Source: Vibrio sp. S9_S30 (GTDB lineage Bacteria > Pseudomonadota > Gammaproteobacteria > Enterobacterales > Vibrionaceae). Taken from it: a DNA stretch of 64,000 nucleotides. The position numbers were made by a program, and so were the translations under genes. Positions 44,902 through 52,887 of the stretch are shown piece after piece; within the stretch, counting starts at the first letter, position 1, and every line of letters starts with the position of its first letter. Where the stretch lies: NCBI RefSeq assembly GCF_014694455.1, contig NZ_JAAUWT010000009.1, positions 167,593-231,592 of the forward strand. Reading direction: 5' to 3'. The notes under the pieces are model-generated. The model was given only the letters and a program-made list of their open reading frames with translations, searched no databases and had not been told where the DNA came from.

Positions 44902-45792
44902 TTATATCAGTTCTAACTCTGAAATCAGCGTGTGAAGGCGGGCTTGCGAATCAAGATCAAGCCCAGTGAGGGGAGCGGGTAAACAAGGAGCTTCGGTGTA
45001 CCCTAATATTTCCGCAGCGGTTGCCATGACGCGCATTCCGCCTAGGTTCTGAGAAAACAGATCCCATAACGGCGCATAGTTCAATGAAAGCTCCGTAGCT
45101 TGTGAGGCCGTGCATTGTTGAGCGTGCTGGAAGATGTACTGAGCAGTGCGAGGGAACAGCCCCGCCAGTACGGAATACCAGATATCACAGCCAGATTGGA
45201 TGCCCGAAGGGGCAAAGGCATCACCACTGACACCAATCGTGACATCGGGCGGCAGAATGGCTTTGAGTTGTTGGATTCGTTGCTCACCATTGTCTTCAAA
45301 AGGCATACCCGGGAACTTGATGGATTTGATCATTGCCAACTTCGCGATTTCGGCGTGAAGCTCGTCGGTGAACGTGAAGTGGGTCGCGGGTGGGTTATCG
45401 TAAACACAAATCGGCACCGACACTTGCTCAGCAACACGTCGGTACAATTCATACACTTCGTCTTCGGTTAAGCGCTGATAAGAAAGAGGTGCGAGCAACA
45501 GCCCTTTAACTCCGAGTTTTTCGGCTTGCTCGGCATTGGCGAGCACGTCCCGTAGCCTTAGTGAGCCAATCCCCGCTAACACTGGCACATGCTCTGTGTG
45601 TTCTACCGCAATTCGGATAGCCTGTTCTTTTTCTTCAGTGTTCAAGTAAGGGTACAGCCCCGTCGAACCGAGCGCACAAATGGAATCGAGATTGGCGTCG
45701 ACTAAGCGGTTAATCAAATTGGCGTAGGCCGTGTGATCCAACCGTTCGTGAGTGAAAGGGGTGATAGGGAAGCCACTTAATCCAGTAAACAT
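44902..45792 (-). CDS. DHDPS/N-acetylneuraminate lyase family protein
   Basis: A 296-residue class I aldolase of the DapA/NanA family. The GSTG loop (42-45), Y131 (VYDNP) and Schiff-base Lys K159 (SIKFPG) are in their usual positions. An open frame extends 45 codons upstream to 45927, but that part lies in the operator repeats; AAGGA before ATG 45792 and the family length favour the shorter form. It is divergent from a MocR regulator and probably the regulated target. It is not the housekeeping DapA by context. Likely substrates are 2-keto-3-deoxy or related keto acids. Confidence 0.88.
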   Translation of the reverse strand: MFTGLSGFPITPFTHERLDHTAYANLINRLVDANLDSICALGSTGLYPYLNTEEKEQAIRIAVEHTEHVPVLAGIGSLRLRDVLANAEQAEKLGVKGLLLAPLSYQRLTEDEVYELYRRVAEQVSVPICVYDNPPATHFTFTDELHAEIAKLAMIKSIKFPGMPFEDNGEQRIQQLKAILPPDVTIGVSGDAFAPSGIQSGCDIWYSVLAGLFPRTAQYIFQHAQQCTASQATELSLNYAPLWDLFSQNLGGMRVMATAAEILGYTEAPCLPAPLTGLDLDSQARLHTLISELELI

Positions 45793-45897
45793 ATCGCGTA
45801 TTCCTTCAAGCAAAGAGGTGGTAAGGGACGCTAAATGTTTGAAGCCATGCACAAGGGGATACACGCCATCCTGCAAAGGGAAAGTCACAGTGGTATT

Positions 45898-45951
45898 ATT
45901 GTCATAGTGTAAAACATTTATTGTCATAGTTCGATAAACATATTGTCATAG
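45898..45951. promoter_or_regulatory. MocR operator candidate: three direct repeats at 22-bp spacing
   Basis: ATTGTCATAG occurs perfectly at 45898, 45920 and 45942, each exactly 22 bases apart, in the divergent gap between the lyase and the MocR gene. MocR/PdxR-type regulators are known to bind direct repeats in such gaps. The third copy overlaps the sequence just before the MocR start codon, which suggests autorepression. Confidence 0.75.
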
Positions 45952-45958
45952 GACAAAG

Positions 45959-47257
45959 ATGAAGATCAAGATAAAAGGACAAACGAGCCAAGAAATTTTT
46001 GAGTCAGTCCGATCGCTGATTGCCTCTGGAGAGTTGGAAGAAGGCAGCGCGTTACCCCCAGTACGGGAGCTTGCTCAGGAAGTGGGCGTGAACAGAAACA
46101 CGGTTGCTGGTGTCTATCAACGCCTAGTAAAATCAGGCTTGGCGGAAACCAAAGGTCGATTGGGTACAAGGGTAAAAGCTCGACAAGCTGCGGGCCAACA
46201 TGACGGGATAACCGAAACCCAATTGGTGGATTTGGCGGATGGAAACGTAAAACGAGAATGGCTGCCCGATCTCAACCACCTTGCCCAACAAAGCGATTTT
46301 AGGCAGTGTCTTTACGGTGAATCGCCGATTTTGCCGGAAATGGAAGACTATGGCAGGAGGTGGTTTAAAGCGGATTGCCCTAAAGCAATGGGGTTCTCAT
46401 TAACAGGCGGAGCCGTCGATTCGTTGGAACGTTTATTGGCAACCCATTTACTGCCGAGCGATAAAATTGTGGTGGAAGATCCGTGTTATCTCGGATCGTC
46501 CAATGCCATAAAACTGGCTGGAATGGTGGCAGTCGGAGCCCGCATGGACAGTAACGGAATGCTGCCTAGCGAACTCGACGTTCAGATAAAACAAGGGGCG
46601 CGAGCCGTGTTGTTTACCCCCCGCGCTCAAAACCCGACGGGATGCTGTTACAGTAAAGCACGAGCCAAAGAGATTCGCGATGTGCTGGCTCGATACCCTA
46701 ATGTACTGGTGTTGGTGGATGACCACTATGCCTTGCTTTCTACGCAGACGTACCAAAATTTGATTGCGGACAACACGCAACATTGGGCGGTGTACCGTTC
46801 GGTCTCCAAAGGATTGGGGCCGGATCTCCGGTTGGCATGTGTTGCCGCAGACTTGGTAACGACAAAGCGGCTGCAAAGTCGTTTGATTCCAGGGATGACA
46901 TGGGTAAGCCGTATTCTTCAGTCACTGGTGTTCACGGCTTTACAGTCCGACACGGTTCAAAAGCAGCTTGTTGATACCAGCGAGAAATGCCGTCAGAGCC
47001 GACAATGGTTGATCCAAGCGTTAGCAAAATATGGGCTGACCGTTCCAGAGGATAGTGACGGGGTGAATGTGTGGGTACCCGTGAAAGGTGACAGCCAAGC
47101 GTGCGCCTATGAACTGTCTAAACTGGGGTGGTTAGTCAGACCGGGCAGCCTGTATGATATTGATAGCCTATCAAACGGGTTACGGATTACCACGGTTAAG
47201 CTGGATGAACAGCAGGCTCAGAAATTGGCGAAAGATATTGTTTCGGTATGCCTATAA
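45959..47257 (+). CDS. MocR/GabR-type regulator (GntR HTH fused to class I aminotransferase domain)
   Basis: A 432-residue chimeric regulator. The N-terminal winged helix (about 10-75) shows ALPPVRELAQEVGVNRNTVAGVYQRL. The aminotransferase-like domain (about 110-430) has N225-PTG, D254 and Lys284 (VSKGLG), the PLP-binding lysine. AGGA lies just before the ATG. Such proteins sense PLP adducts of amines or amino acids, or PLP itself. Here it is divergent from the DHDPS-family lyase. Confidence 0.93.
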   Translation: MKIKIKGQTSQEIFESVRSLIASGELEEGSALPPVRELAQEVGVNRNTVAGVYQRLVKSGLAETKGRLGTRVKARQAAGQHDGITETQLVDLADGNVKREWLPDLNHLAQQSDFRQCLYGESPILPEMEDYGRRWFKADCPKAMGFSLTGGAVDSLERLLATHLLPSDKIVVEDPCYLGSSNAIKLAGMVAVGARMDSNGMLPSELDVQIKQGARAVLFTPRAQNPTGCCYSKARAKEIRDVLARYPNVLVLVDDHYALLSTQTYQNLIADNTQHWAVYRSVSKGLGPDLRLACVAADLVTTKRLQSRLIPGMTWVSRILQSLVFTALQSDTVQKQLVDTSEKCRQSRQWLIQALAKYGLTVPEDSDGVNVWVPVKGDSQACAYELSKLGWLVRPGSLYDIDSLSNGLRITTVKLDEQQAQKLAKDIVSVCL

Positions 47258-47639
47258 ATAGCCTTCAAATGCAAATGCAAATGCAAATGCAAATGCAAAT
47301 GCAGGAAGAGCCGCTCCTCATTAGAAAGCGTGAACTAAGTTGTCGGCAATTTGATTTGGAAATTTTGATAAGGTCATACTAACACTGCGTAAAACAGCGG
47401 ATAAAAGGGAGACACCATTCTTTAGATGTAGTTAAAGAACGGTGTCTAACTCAATAATAAATAACCGATTATCGTTCCTCTGTGATGCTTTAAAGGCAAT
47501 CCACTATGAGCTTATTATCGTTTTCTAAGGCAGCATCGAGTGCATCGTTTAAGTATGTGGTGAAATGTTTCCCCACCTTTTGTTGGGTATCTATAAAATG
47601 AAAGATTCATTCCGATTATGACCTAATACTAATAAATCG
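47258..47639. other. Gene-remnant region after the MocR gene
   Basis: It holds the hexamer tract, a hairpin (GACACC and TTCTTTA arms, 47411-47446), and on the minus strand at about 47490-47605 a startless frame with YLNDALDAALENDNKL before a stop, which looks like a lost gene's C-terminus. No intact gene is seen. Confidence 0.4.
47267..47302. repeat. Hexanucleotide repeat (AAATGC)6
   Basis: Six perfect copies of AAATGC begin ten bases after the MocR stop. The unit length and copy number equal those of the (AAAGCT)6 tract at 28313. Confidence 0.97.
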
Positions 47640-47900
47640 ATGATTTTAGCCATGGATTCCAAACTGGCGTCTGGTGAACCGTGCGCTATGTGCTATTTGA
47701 ACGCGATGTATTCAGGAACAAGTAAGGTTCTTTATGCTGCGGACTCAAATGAAGCCGCGAATCATGGATTTGACTACCGCAGTACTTATTCAATGTTGGT
47801 TGATTTCCCAACCCGCTGGCCAATGCGTATTAGCAAGCACCAAACAGAAGGTGCACTTGAGCCTTTTAAAATGTTAGTAGACAAGAGAATTCTAGGATGA
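47640..47900 (+). pseudogene. Truncated nucleoside/cytidine deaminase-like gene
   Basis: The 86-codon frame has the second zinc motif of the deaminase fold (SGEPCAMCYLNAMYSG) and typical following sequence, but lacks the upstream HAE motif that supplies the first zinc ligand and the catalytic Glu. No good RBS precedes the ATG. It overlaps the next frame by four bases (ATGA), so an operon existed before truncation. It is probably inactive. Confidence 0.7.
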
Positions 47901-48136
47901 ATGATCAAATTATAGTGACTGATGATGTAAAACGGTTGTTCAAGCCCGATGGATGGAATAGACGCATTCGAATTGGAGTGGTTGTTCTTCATGCAGATGT
48001 TGGTCCCGAAGCAGATGTTGTTCCCGAAGTTGACATCCAAGCAATGGCGTCGAGTGACATCACGGTACATGCTAGCCGGATTTTCTTCTCAGCAATGCGT
48101 GCTGGTGGTGAAATGGAGGTAAGCCTACTGAACTAA
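47897..48136 (+). pseudogene. Truncated Asp/Glu racemase or maleate isomerase-like gene
   Basis: The 79-codon frame starts like the maleate cis-trans isomerase/arylmalonate decarboxylase group (RRIRIGVVVLHADVGPEAD, then ITVHASRIFFSAMRAGGEME), but ends where about 160 more residues are expected. It is translationally coupled to the deaminase remnant. A hairpin follows at once. Confidence 0.65.
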
Positions 48137-48156
48137 GCGCGTTGGTACGCGCTTAG
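48133..48156 (+). terminator. Hairpin after the truncated pair
   Basis: CTAAGCGCG-TTGGTA-CGCGCTTAG, a 9-bp perfect stem that includes the stop codon of the racemase remnant. There is little T-run. Confidence 0.6.
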
Positions 48157-48177
48157 TGTTCCTAAGGTATTAATTTT

Positions 48178-49503
48178 TTAAGCCCCAGTACAAGTAGCCG
48201 ATCCTTGATCTAGCCATGCACCATATTTGCCTGTGTCTGCTGGCTCTTCATTGGTTCCGTGTCTTGCTTTCCAGATTCGATCTTTCCAGCTGACTAATTC
48301 ACCGGTCTTATAATCTTTTCCTCTTTGCCACGCTACTGGACAGTCGCTCTCTAGGGTTGTAGAGGTAGAAGGATCCTTCACCTTTGCTTTCAATATGGCA
48401 GTATAAACTGTGTTATCTGTTCTATCGACGGTGAAGTTTAATTTCACTTCAGCGGTGCCCGCCGCGGTAGCGCCAAAGGTCGCCTGAATAGAACATGATT
48501 TGCCAGGGAGAAGTGGTGCTGTTGTACATTTATCGATGGTCATGACTGGGGTTTCGGCGACACCTGAACCAGTTAGTGTTGCGGAAGTAATGTTAAATTC
48601 CGCTGTGCCAGTATTACGAATAGTAAAGAAGTGTTTTTTGGTTTGCCCAAGCTCGAACCCTTGAGCCTGAACCAAGTTCTTGAAGTTGATGAACACTTGG
48701 TCATCTGGGGCATTTATGACTCCAGAGATCCAATCGTAGAAGTGTGCGATGTTACTGTACACACCATATGTATTCGGTCGAGCACAGCCGACTCCCCAAC
48801 TGCTCACTCCGAGCTGGGTGATTTGACCACCTTGGTTTACCACAATAGGACCGCCGCTGTCGCCCTGGCAAGCATCTTTTCCACCTTCAATATAGCCTGC
48901 ACAGAATGCCGATGTGCCAATGTCGCCCTTTTGGAAAGTGCCACCTAAGGCATTACAGGTTTCTTTCGATACAAAAGGCAAATCCACTTCCTGCAATACT
49001 TTTGGATTCTTTCCTTTCTCTTGTAAGAGACCAAGCCCTGCAACAGTCAGTGGGTCGCCCTCTCGGACGTACTGGTTCAAGCTGTTTTGCGCCAAGTTTA
49101 CACTACTAAAGCCTGTGGGTATGGTGCTCAACTCAATCACGGCAATGTCATTTATAAATTTTTCATGCACATAATCTGGGTGCATAAACACGCGTTTTAC
49201 TTTAAAGCGTGTGCCTTCTTTACTTCCATACTTATACCCGCCCAGTTTCACTTCAAAAAAGGAAGGCCCTCGATTTCGCACGCAGTGAGCGGCTGTGAGT
49301 ATAAAGCCTTTACCAATGTACGAGCCACCACAAAACGTCCGCTCGCGGTAAGGGTAAATAAGCTGAGCGTAGAATGGCCAATCGGCAGGATTCGCATCGA
49401 TGCCGTTTACAATTCTTGGGGTGATTTCGAAAGCGTTTGCCGTCATAGGCAGCAAAAAGCTGGTGGCTACCGCTATCAAGCTGAGCTTCATCTGTGATTT
49501 CAT
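48178..49503 (-). CDS. Secreted trypsin-like protease with choice-of-anchor-like and chitin-binding domains
   Basis: A 441-residue S1A protease. The signal peptide ends about 24 (ANAF), and activation is expected at R30-IVNG. The triad is H73 (TAAHC), D119 (NDIAV) and S216 (GDSGGP), with D210 at the S1 pocket, so trypsin-like specificity for Arg/Lys. A beta-sandwich (about 270-375, FFTIRNTGTAEFNITSATL) like the HYDIN/choice-of-anchor repeats and a ChtBD3 module (388-438, CPVAWQRGKDYKTGELVSW) follow. The layout resembles type II-secreted Vibrio Ves proteases. It is a single gene with AAGGA before the start. Confidence 0.93.
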   Translation of the reverse strand: MKSQMKLSLIAVATSFLLPMTANAFEITPRIVNGIDANPADWPFYAQLIYPYRERTFCGGSYIGKGFILTAAHCVRNRGPSFFEVKLGGYKYGSKEGTRFKVKRVFMHPDYVHEKFINDIAVIELSTIPTGFSSVNLAQNSLNQYVREGDPLTVAGLGLLQEKGKNPKVLQEVDLPFVSKETCNALGGTFQKGDIGTSAFCAGYIEGGKDACQGDSGGPIVVNQGGQITQLGVSSWGVGCARPNTYGVYSNIAHFYDWISGVINAPDDQVFINFKNLVQAQGFELGQTKKHFFTIRNTGTAEFNITSATLTGSGVAETPVMTIDKCTTAPLLPGKSCSIQATFGATAAGTAEVKLNFTVDRTDNTVYTAILKAKVKDPSTSTTLESDCPVAWQRGKDYKTGELVSWKDRIWKARHGTNEEPADTGKYGAWLDQGSATCTGA

Positions 49504-50153
49504 TTATTATCCTTTTTTATTTGCTTTTGCCTCAAACCCTTATCTATTCGGGTATGTGCTTTTTTGAGAATCGGTATGGTAGTCGCCTGTTTTTTCATCA
49601 ACAAATAAATTTCGAAAATAATTGGTATTTAATAAATATTATGCACTGGGTATCAAAAGGCTAGCTGAAACAATACAGTGAACAGACATGTTAGGGTGAT
49701 TTTCATTCGAAATTATCGATAGTTAATGCACTGAATTTTAATAATATTCACTTAATTTCGTCATGTTTTACGTATCGTTAAGCGCTTTCGCTCTGTACTA
49801 CGCGACGGGATCCTAGTCGTGATGGATTATGCATTGATTGTCTAGACACGTGAGGTATGGATATGGATGGTTTGTTGTTCAAGGCTCCATTTTATCCTTT
49901 TAGGGGCAGGTAGCCCTTAAATAGCACACCAACCCGACGAATGTTGCTACGTAGACAAGATGACAGGCGTTGTTGATCTCTTATGGAGAGCTTGTTTCTT
50001 CTGAGTTATTTACGGATAAATCTTATTATTAGTAATTATTGACACCTTCCGATATATGAATAGGAATGTATTTCTTAAGTTTTGACTTATGGGCTATTCA
50101 TGTAAAACGATCGAACGTATTTTCTCGGCTCATTCTATATCTGAGGATAATCT
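49504..50153. other. Intergenic region between divergent trypsin-like protease genes
   Basis: 650 bp, AT-rich near both ends, presumably with promoters for both proteases. I see no supported gene, hairpin or repeat inside. Confidence 0.5.
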
Positions 50154-50957
50154 ATGAAATGTCTTTCTACGTCAGTCTTTGTTTTGGTCACGTCGTTGGT
50201 ATCTGGGGCTGTTGAGGCAAAAAATTTAAGGGTTGTTGGTGGAACCGACGCCGATTACAACAATTGGAGATTTTTTGGACAAATCATTGGTGAAAATACT
50301 GATCAAAGCAGTTGTGGTGCAAGTTATATAGGTAATAATTACATGTTAACTGCGGCGCATTGTGTGAGCCGATATCAAACCCCAGATGCGATAAGAGTTA
50401 AATTTAGTCCAAACAACTATTCGTCTGAACCTGAGAAAACCGTCCTTGTTACACAAATCATTTTGCACCCTAGTTATAACAAACAAGGGGATCAATCTTA
50501 TGATGTTGCTGTATTGAAGATAGACAATGTTTTGCAGGGCGTAGAAACGGTTACCTTACCGACCTTGCCTTTAAATCAATATGTTGTTCCAGGAGTATCA
50601 CTTGAAGCCGTTGGATTAGGCACAAAAGTTATTGGCAACATTAAACCCTCTAAACTGCAACACGTTTCAATAGAGTATGTATCGAATGAGACTTGCATTA
50701 ATTCTCAGGAATTCTTAAATGAAACTAATATCGGGGTAACGAACTTCTGTGCTGGAGACGCGACAGGAGCAGGGCTGAAAGACACTTGTACAGGTGATAG
50801 CGGAGGGCCACTTATTTTGCGCAGTGGAACTCAATCAATGCAACTGGGTATTGTTAGCTTTGGAATCGGCTGCGCGAAGCCTAATACATATGGTGTTTAT
50901 ACAGACGTTCCTAAAATGGTAAGTTGGATTAACTCGGTGACGGCAACAACAAGATAG
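50154..50957 (+). CDS. Secreted trypsin-like serine protease (single domain)
   Basis: A 267-residue S1A protease. The signal peptide ends about residue 22 (VEA), and R26-VVGG gives the activation site. The triad is H69 (TAAHC), D117 (YDVAV) and S216 (GDSGGP), with D210 at the base of the S1 pocket. It has no C-terminal extension, unlike the protease at 48178, with which it is divergent and to which it is related in the catalytic domain (NTYGVY and NQYV segments in common). GAGGA precedes the start. Confidence 0.94.
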   Translation: MKCLSTSVFVLVTSLVSGAVEAKNLRVVGGTDADYNNWRFFGQIIGENTDQSSCGASYIGNNYMLTAAHCVSRYQTPDAIRVKFSPNNYSSEPEKTVLVTQIILHPSYNKQGDQSYDVAVLKIDNVLQGVETVTLPTLPLNQYVVPGVSLEAVGLGTKVIGNIKPSKLQHVSIEYVSNETCINSQEFLNETNIGVTNFCAGDATGAGLKDTCTGDSGGPLILRSGTQSMQLGIVSFGIGCAKPNTYGVYTDVPKMVSWINSVTATTR

Positions 50958-51518
50958 TCACTAGACTCATTCCTTCTTAGGAGTCAACCTCCTATCTCAT
51001 TTCATCATTAAAGAACATAGAAAGGGCTCGCGGCTATACGTTGTCCTTTCTATGAGTCGACTCTGATGTTGGCGTATTGCTCTCTAAAATACATATCTTG
51101 CTTAATGGGCGTTGGTCAGCTGACCATCACTTGGCGGCTTTTCTAATGGAATTGATAAATATGTTTTGATTAAAATTATTTTAGTTATTAATTTAACTTA
51201 TAAATTAGACGCGAACAGTGTTGGTTATTTATGAGATTTATTTTATATCGGTCAGTGTGCATCATGCCTTTATTTTGGGTGATCACGTAAAACAAACGTA
51301 TGAATAGGTTGGAAAACAACAGCAAGGTTGCGCTGGATGAGGTCAACAATATCGAGGTTATGAATGGAACACGCATTGGCATTGTTCAGCGTTTCAGTCT
51401 TTAGCGAGGTTTCAGTCTTTAGCGAAGTTTTAGTCTTTGGCAGTGTTTTGGCTTTTGGCAGCGTTTTGGCTTTTGGCAGCGTTTTGGCTTTTGGCAATAG
51501 TAAGGCGTCTGTTTGAAT
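50958..51518. other. Intergenic region with hairpin, palindrome and 18-bp repeats
   Basis: It holds a likely protease terminator (perfect 10-bp arms CATAGAAAGG/CCTTTCTATG, 51016-51054), a 14-bp perfect palindrome TGGTCAGCTGACCA (51113-51126) and the 18-bp tandem repeat ahead of the response regulator gene. No gene is supported. Confidence 0.6.
51388..51495. repeat. 18-bp tandem repeat, six units, directly before a response regulator gene
   Basis: Units start at 51388, 51406, 51424, 51442, 51460 and 51478. They grade from AGCGTTTCAGTCTTTAGC to AGCGTTTTGGCTTTTGGC; the last two are identical. The array ends 23 bases before the start codon at 51519. Confidence 0.93.
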
Positions 51519-52145
51519 ATGCGCTTGCTCATTGTAGAGGACATTCCCGCTTACAGGCAGTTTTTATCGCAATTGTCGTCGTCTGAGCAAATCGGTCATT
51601 GCGACAGCGCGAGCTGCTTAGAGCAAGCTTTCGAGTTGGTTAAAGAACATCAATACGATTTAGCCTTGGTTGATTTGGGCTTGCCCGATGGAAACGGACG
51701 AGAGCTTATTGCGCATTTAAGAGCTCAGTCCCCGAAAACCGAAATTATGGTGCTGACCATTTTTGGCGACGAAGACAACGTGCTCAAGGCGATTGAAGCA
51801 GGCGCACGAGGTTACTTGCTAAAGGACACCCCATTCGAACAGATCGAGCAGGCGATAGCCAACCAATTGGCAGGGGGAGCACCTATGAGTGCCGCCGTGG
51901 CTGCCCATGTGTTGAACCAAATTCAAGCTGGGCAAAAAGAGCCGTTACCTAATCCATTAACCGGACGGGAAAATGAGGTGCTGACGTTGCTGGCAAAAGG
52001 GTTAAAAAGCAGTGAAATCAGCAATGTAATGGGGATTTCTCATTACACAGTGAACGATCACATCAAAGCCATTTATCGCAAACTGGAAGTCAACAGCCGC
52101 TGCGAAGCGGTGTATGAAGCCAATCAGCAGGGGCTGATAAAGTAA
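51519..52145 (+). CDS. LuxR/NarL-family response regulator
   Basis: A 208-residue regulator. The receiver has E8/D9, D52 (LALVDLGLPDG) and K102-type Lys in YLLKDTP. The LuxR HTH (about 145-208) reads LTGRENEVLTLLAKGLKSSEISNVMGIS and DHIKAIYRKLEVNSR. ATG 51519 is favoured over the TTG two codons earlier. The likely partner is the HisKA_3 kinase at 55837, 3.7 kb away on the same strand across an opposite-strand operon; no other orphan kinase is nearby. Confidence 0.93.
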   Translation: MRLLIVEDIPAYRQFLSQLSSSEQIGHCDSASCLEQAFELVKEHQYDLALVDLGLPDGNGRELIAHLRAQSPKTEIMVLTIFGDEDNVLKAIEAGARGYLLKDTPFEQIEQAIANQLAGGAPMSAAVAAHVLNQIQAGQKEPLPNPLTGRENEVLTLLAKGLKSSEISNVMGISHYTVNDHIKAIYRKLEVNSRCEAVYEANQQGLIK

Positions 52146-52197
52146 CGAACGCTGAGTCACGTTACGTCGGCTTCACAAGCCCCTGTCTTTACTCTTG

Positions 52198-52875
52198 TTA
52201 TTTTGCTTCCAGCACCATAATGCGTTCTTCCAATCTCTGAACTTGTTGGTGCAGTTGTTTAGTGGTTTCCAGTAGTAAAGGAATCAACCCTTCATAGTCG
52301 ACACTTTTCATGCCTTCGGCATCTTCATCCACCAAAGATGGGAGCACCGCTTCAACTTGCTGTGCAATCAACCCGTATTCTGGGGTGTTGCTGTGGCTGT
52401 CTTTCCACAAAAACGTCACACCATTTAATTGGTTGAGGAGTTGATGCGGGGATAGGATAGGGTGGATGTTTTTCTTCAGCCTTTCATCCGATGTTCGGCG
52501 AAAGTTACGCGCCATGATCGCTCCGGTGTTGCCATCGACATGGATATCGGGCGTGTCTTTAGGTGTAATGACTTTAATGGAGCCCGTTTCGTTGTCGGTA
52601 CGTTCCGTCACCTCCGCCAAGCTGCCCACACGGATTTCTTTCCGACATTCCTGCTCTTCACTGAACACTTTGTCGGATACGGTTGACTTGGTGCGAACTT
52701 GAGTGGGCGTGATGATCGTACGATTGGTGCGGCGAGAAAACTCCGAAGTAATGATTAAATTGTCGTTTAAAATTTCAATACCTGGACCTGTATTTTCTTC
52801 GGCTTTCTGACCAAAACGAAAGTGGTTAGCGATGTTGTCGATCCGGCGAGTGCCGAGTTTGATGTCAGTAGTCAT
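52198..52875 (-). CDS. Protein with C-terminal S74 intramolecular chaperone domain
   Basis: A 225-residue protein. The N-terminal part (1-110) is beta-rich. From about 112 it has the phage tail-fibre junction DGNTGAIMARNF and the S74/ICA domain: S129-D130 (TSDERLKKNI, the self-cleavage Ser with following Lys dyad), FLWKDS, EYGLIAQQVEAVLP and VDYEGLIPLLLETTKQL, ending in a coiled coil. Such domains trimerise fibres and cut themselves off. It is 12 bases after the SGNH gene in the same direction. No other phage genes are present. Confidence 0.88.
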   Translation of the reverse strand: MTTDIKLGTRRIDNIANHFRFGQKAEENTGPGIEILNDNLIITSEFSRRTNRTIITPTQVRTKSTVSDKVFSEEQECRKEIRVGSLAEVTERTDNETGSIKVITPKDTPDIHVDGNTGAIMARNFRRTSDERLKKNIHPILSPHQLLNQLNGVTFLWKDSHSNTPEYGLIAQQVEAVLPSLVDEDAEGMKSVDYEGLIPLLLETTKQLHQQVQRLEERIMVLEAK

Positions 52876-52887
52876 AGTTCCGTCCTT

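Noticed and set aside
45793..45927. N-terminal extension of the DHDPS-family lyase frame
   Set aside because: The extra 45 codons run through the 22-bp operator-like repeats and have no counterpart in the family. The start at 45792 has a proper ribosome binding site.
51270..51497. Minus-strand frame with PKAKTL repeats
   Set aside because: The repeated peptide is only the translation of the 18-bp DNA repeat. There is no signal of coding outside it and no ribosome binding site was evident.
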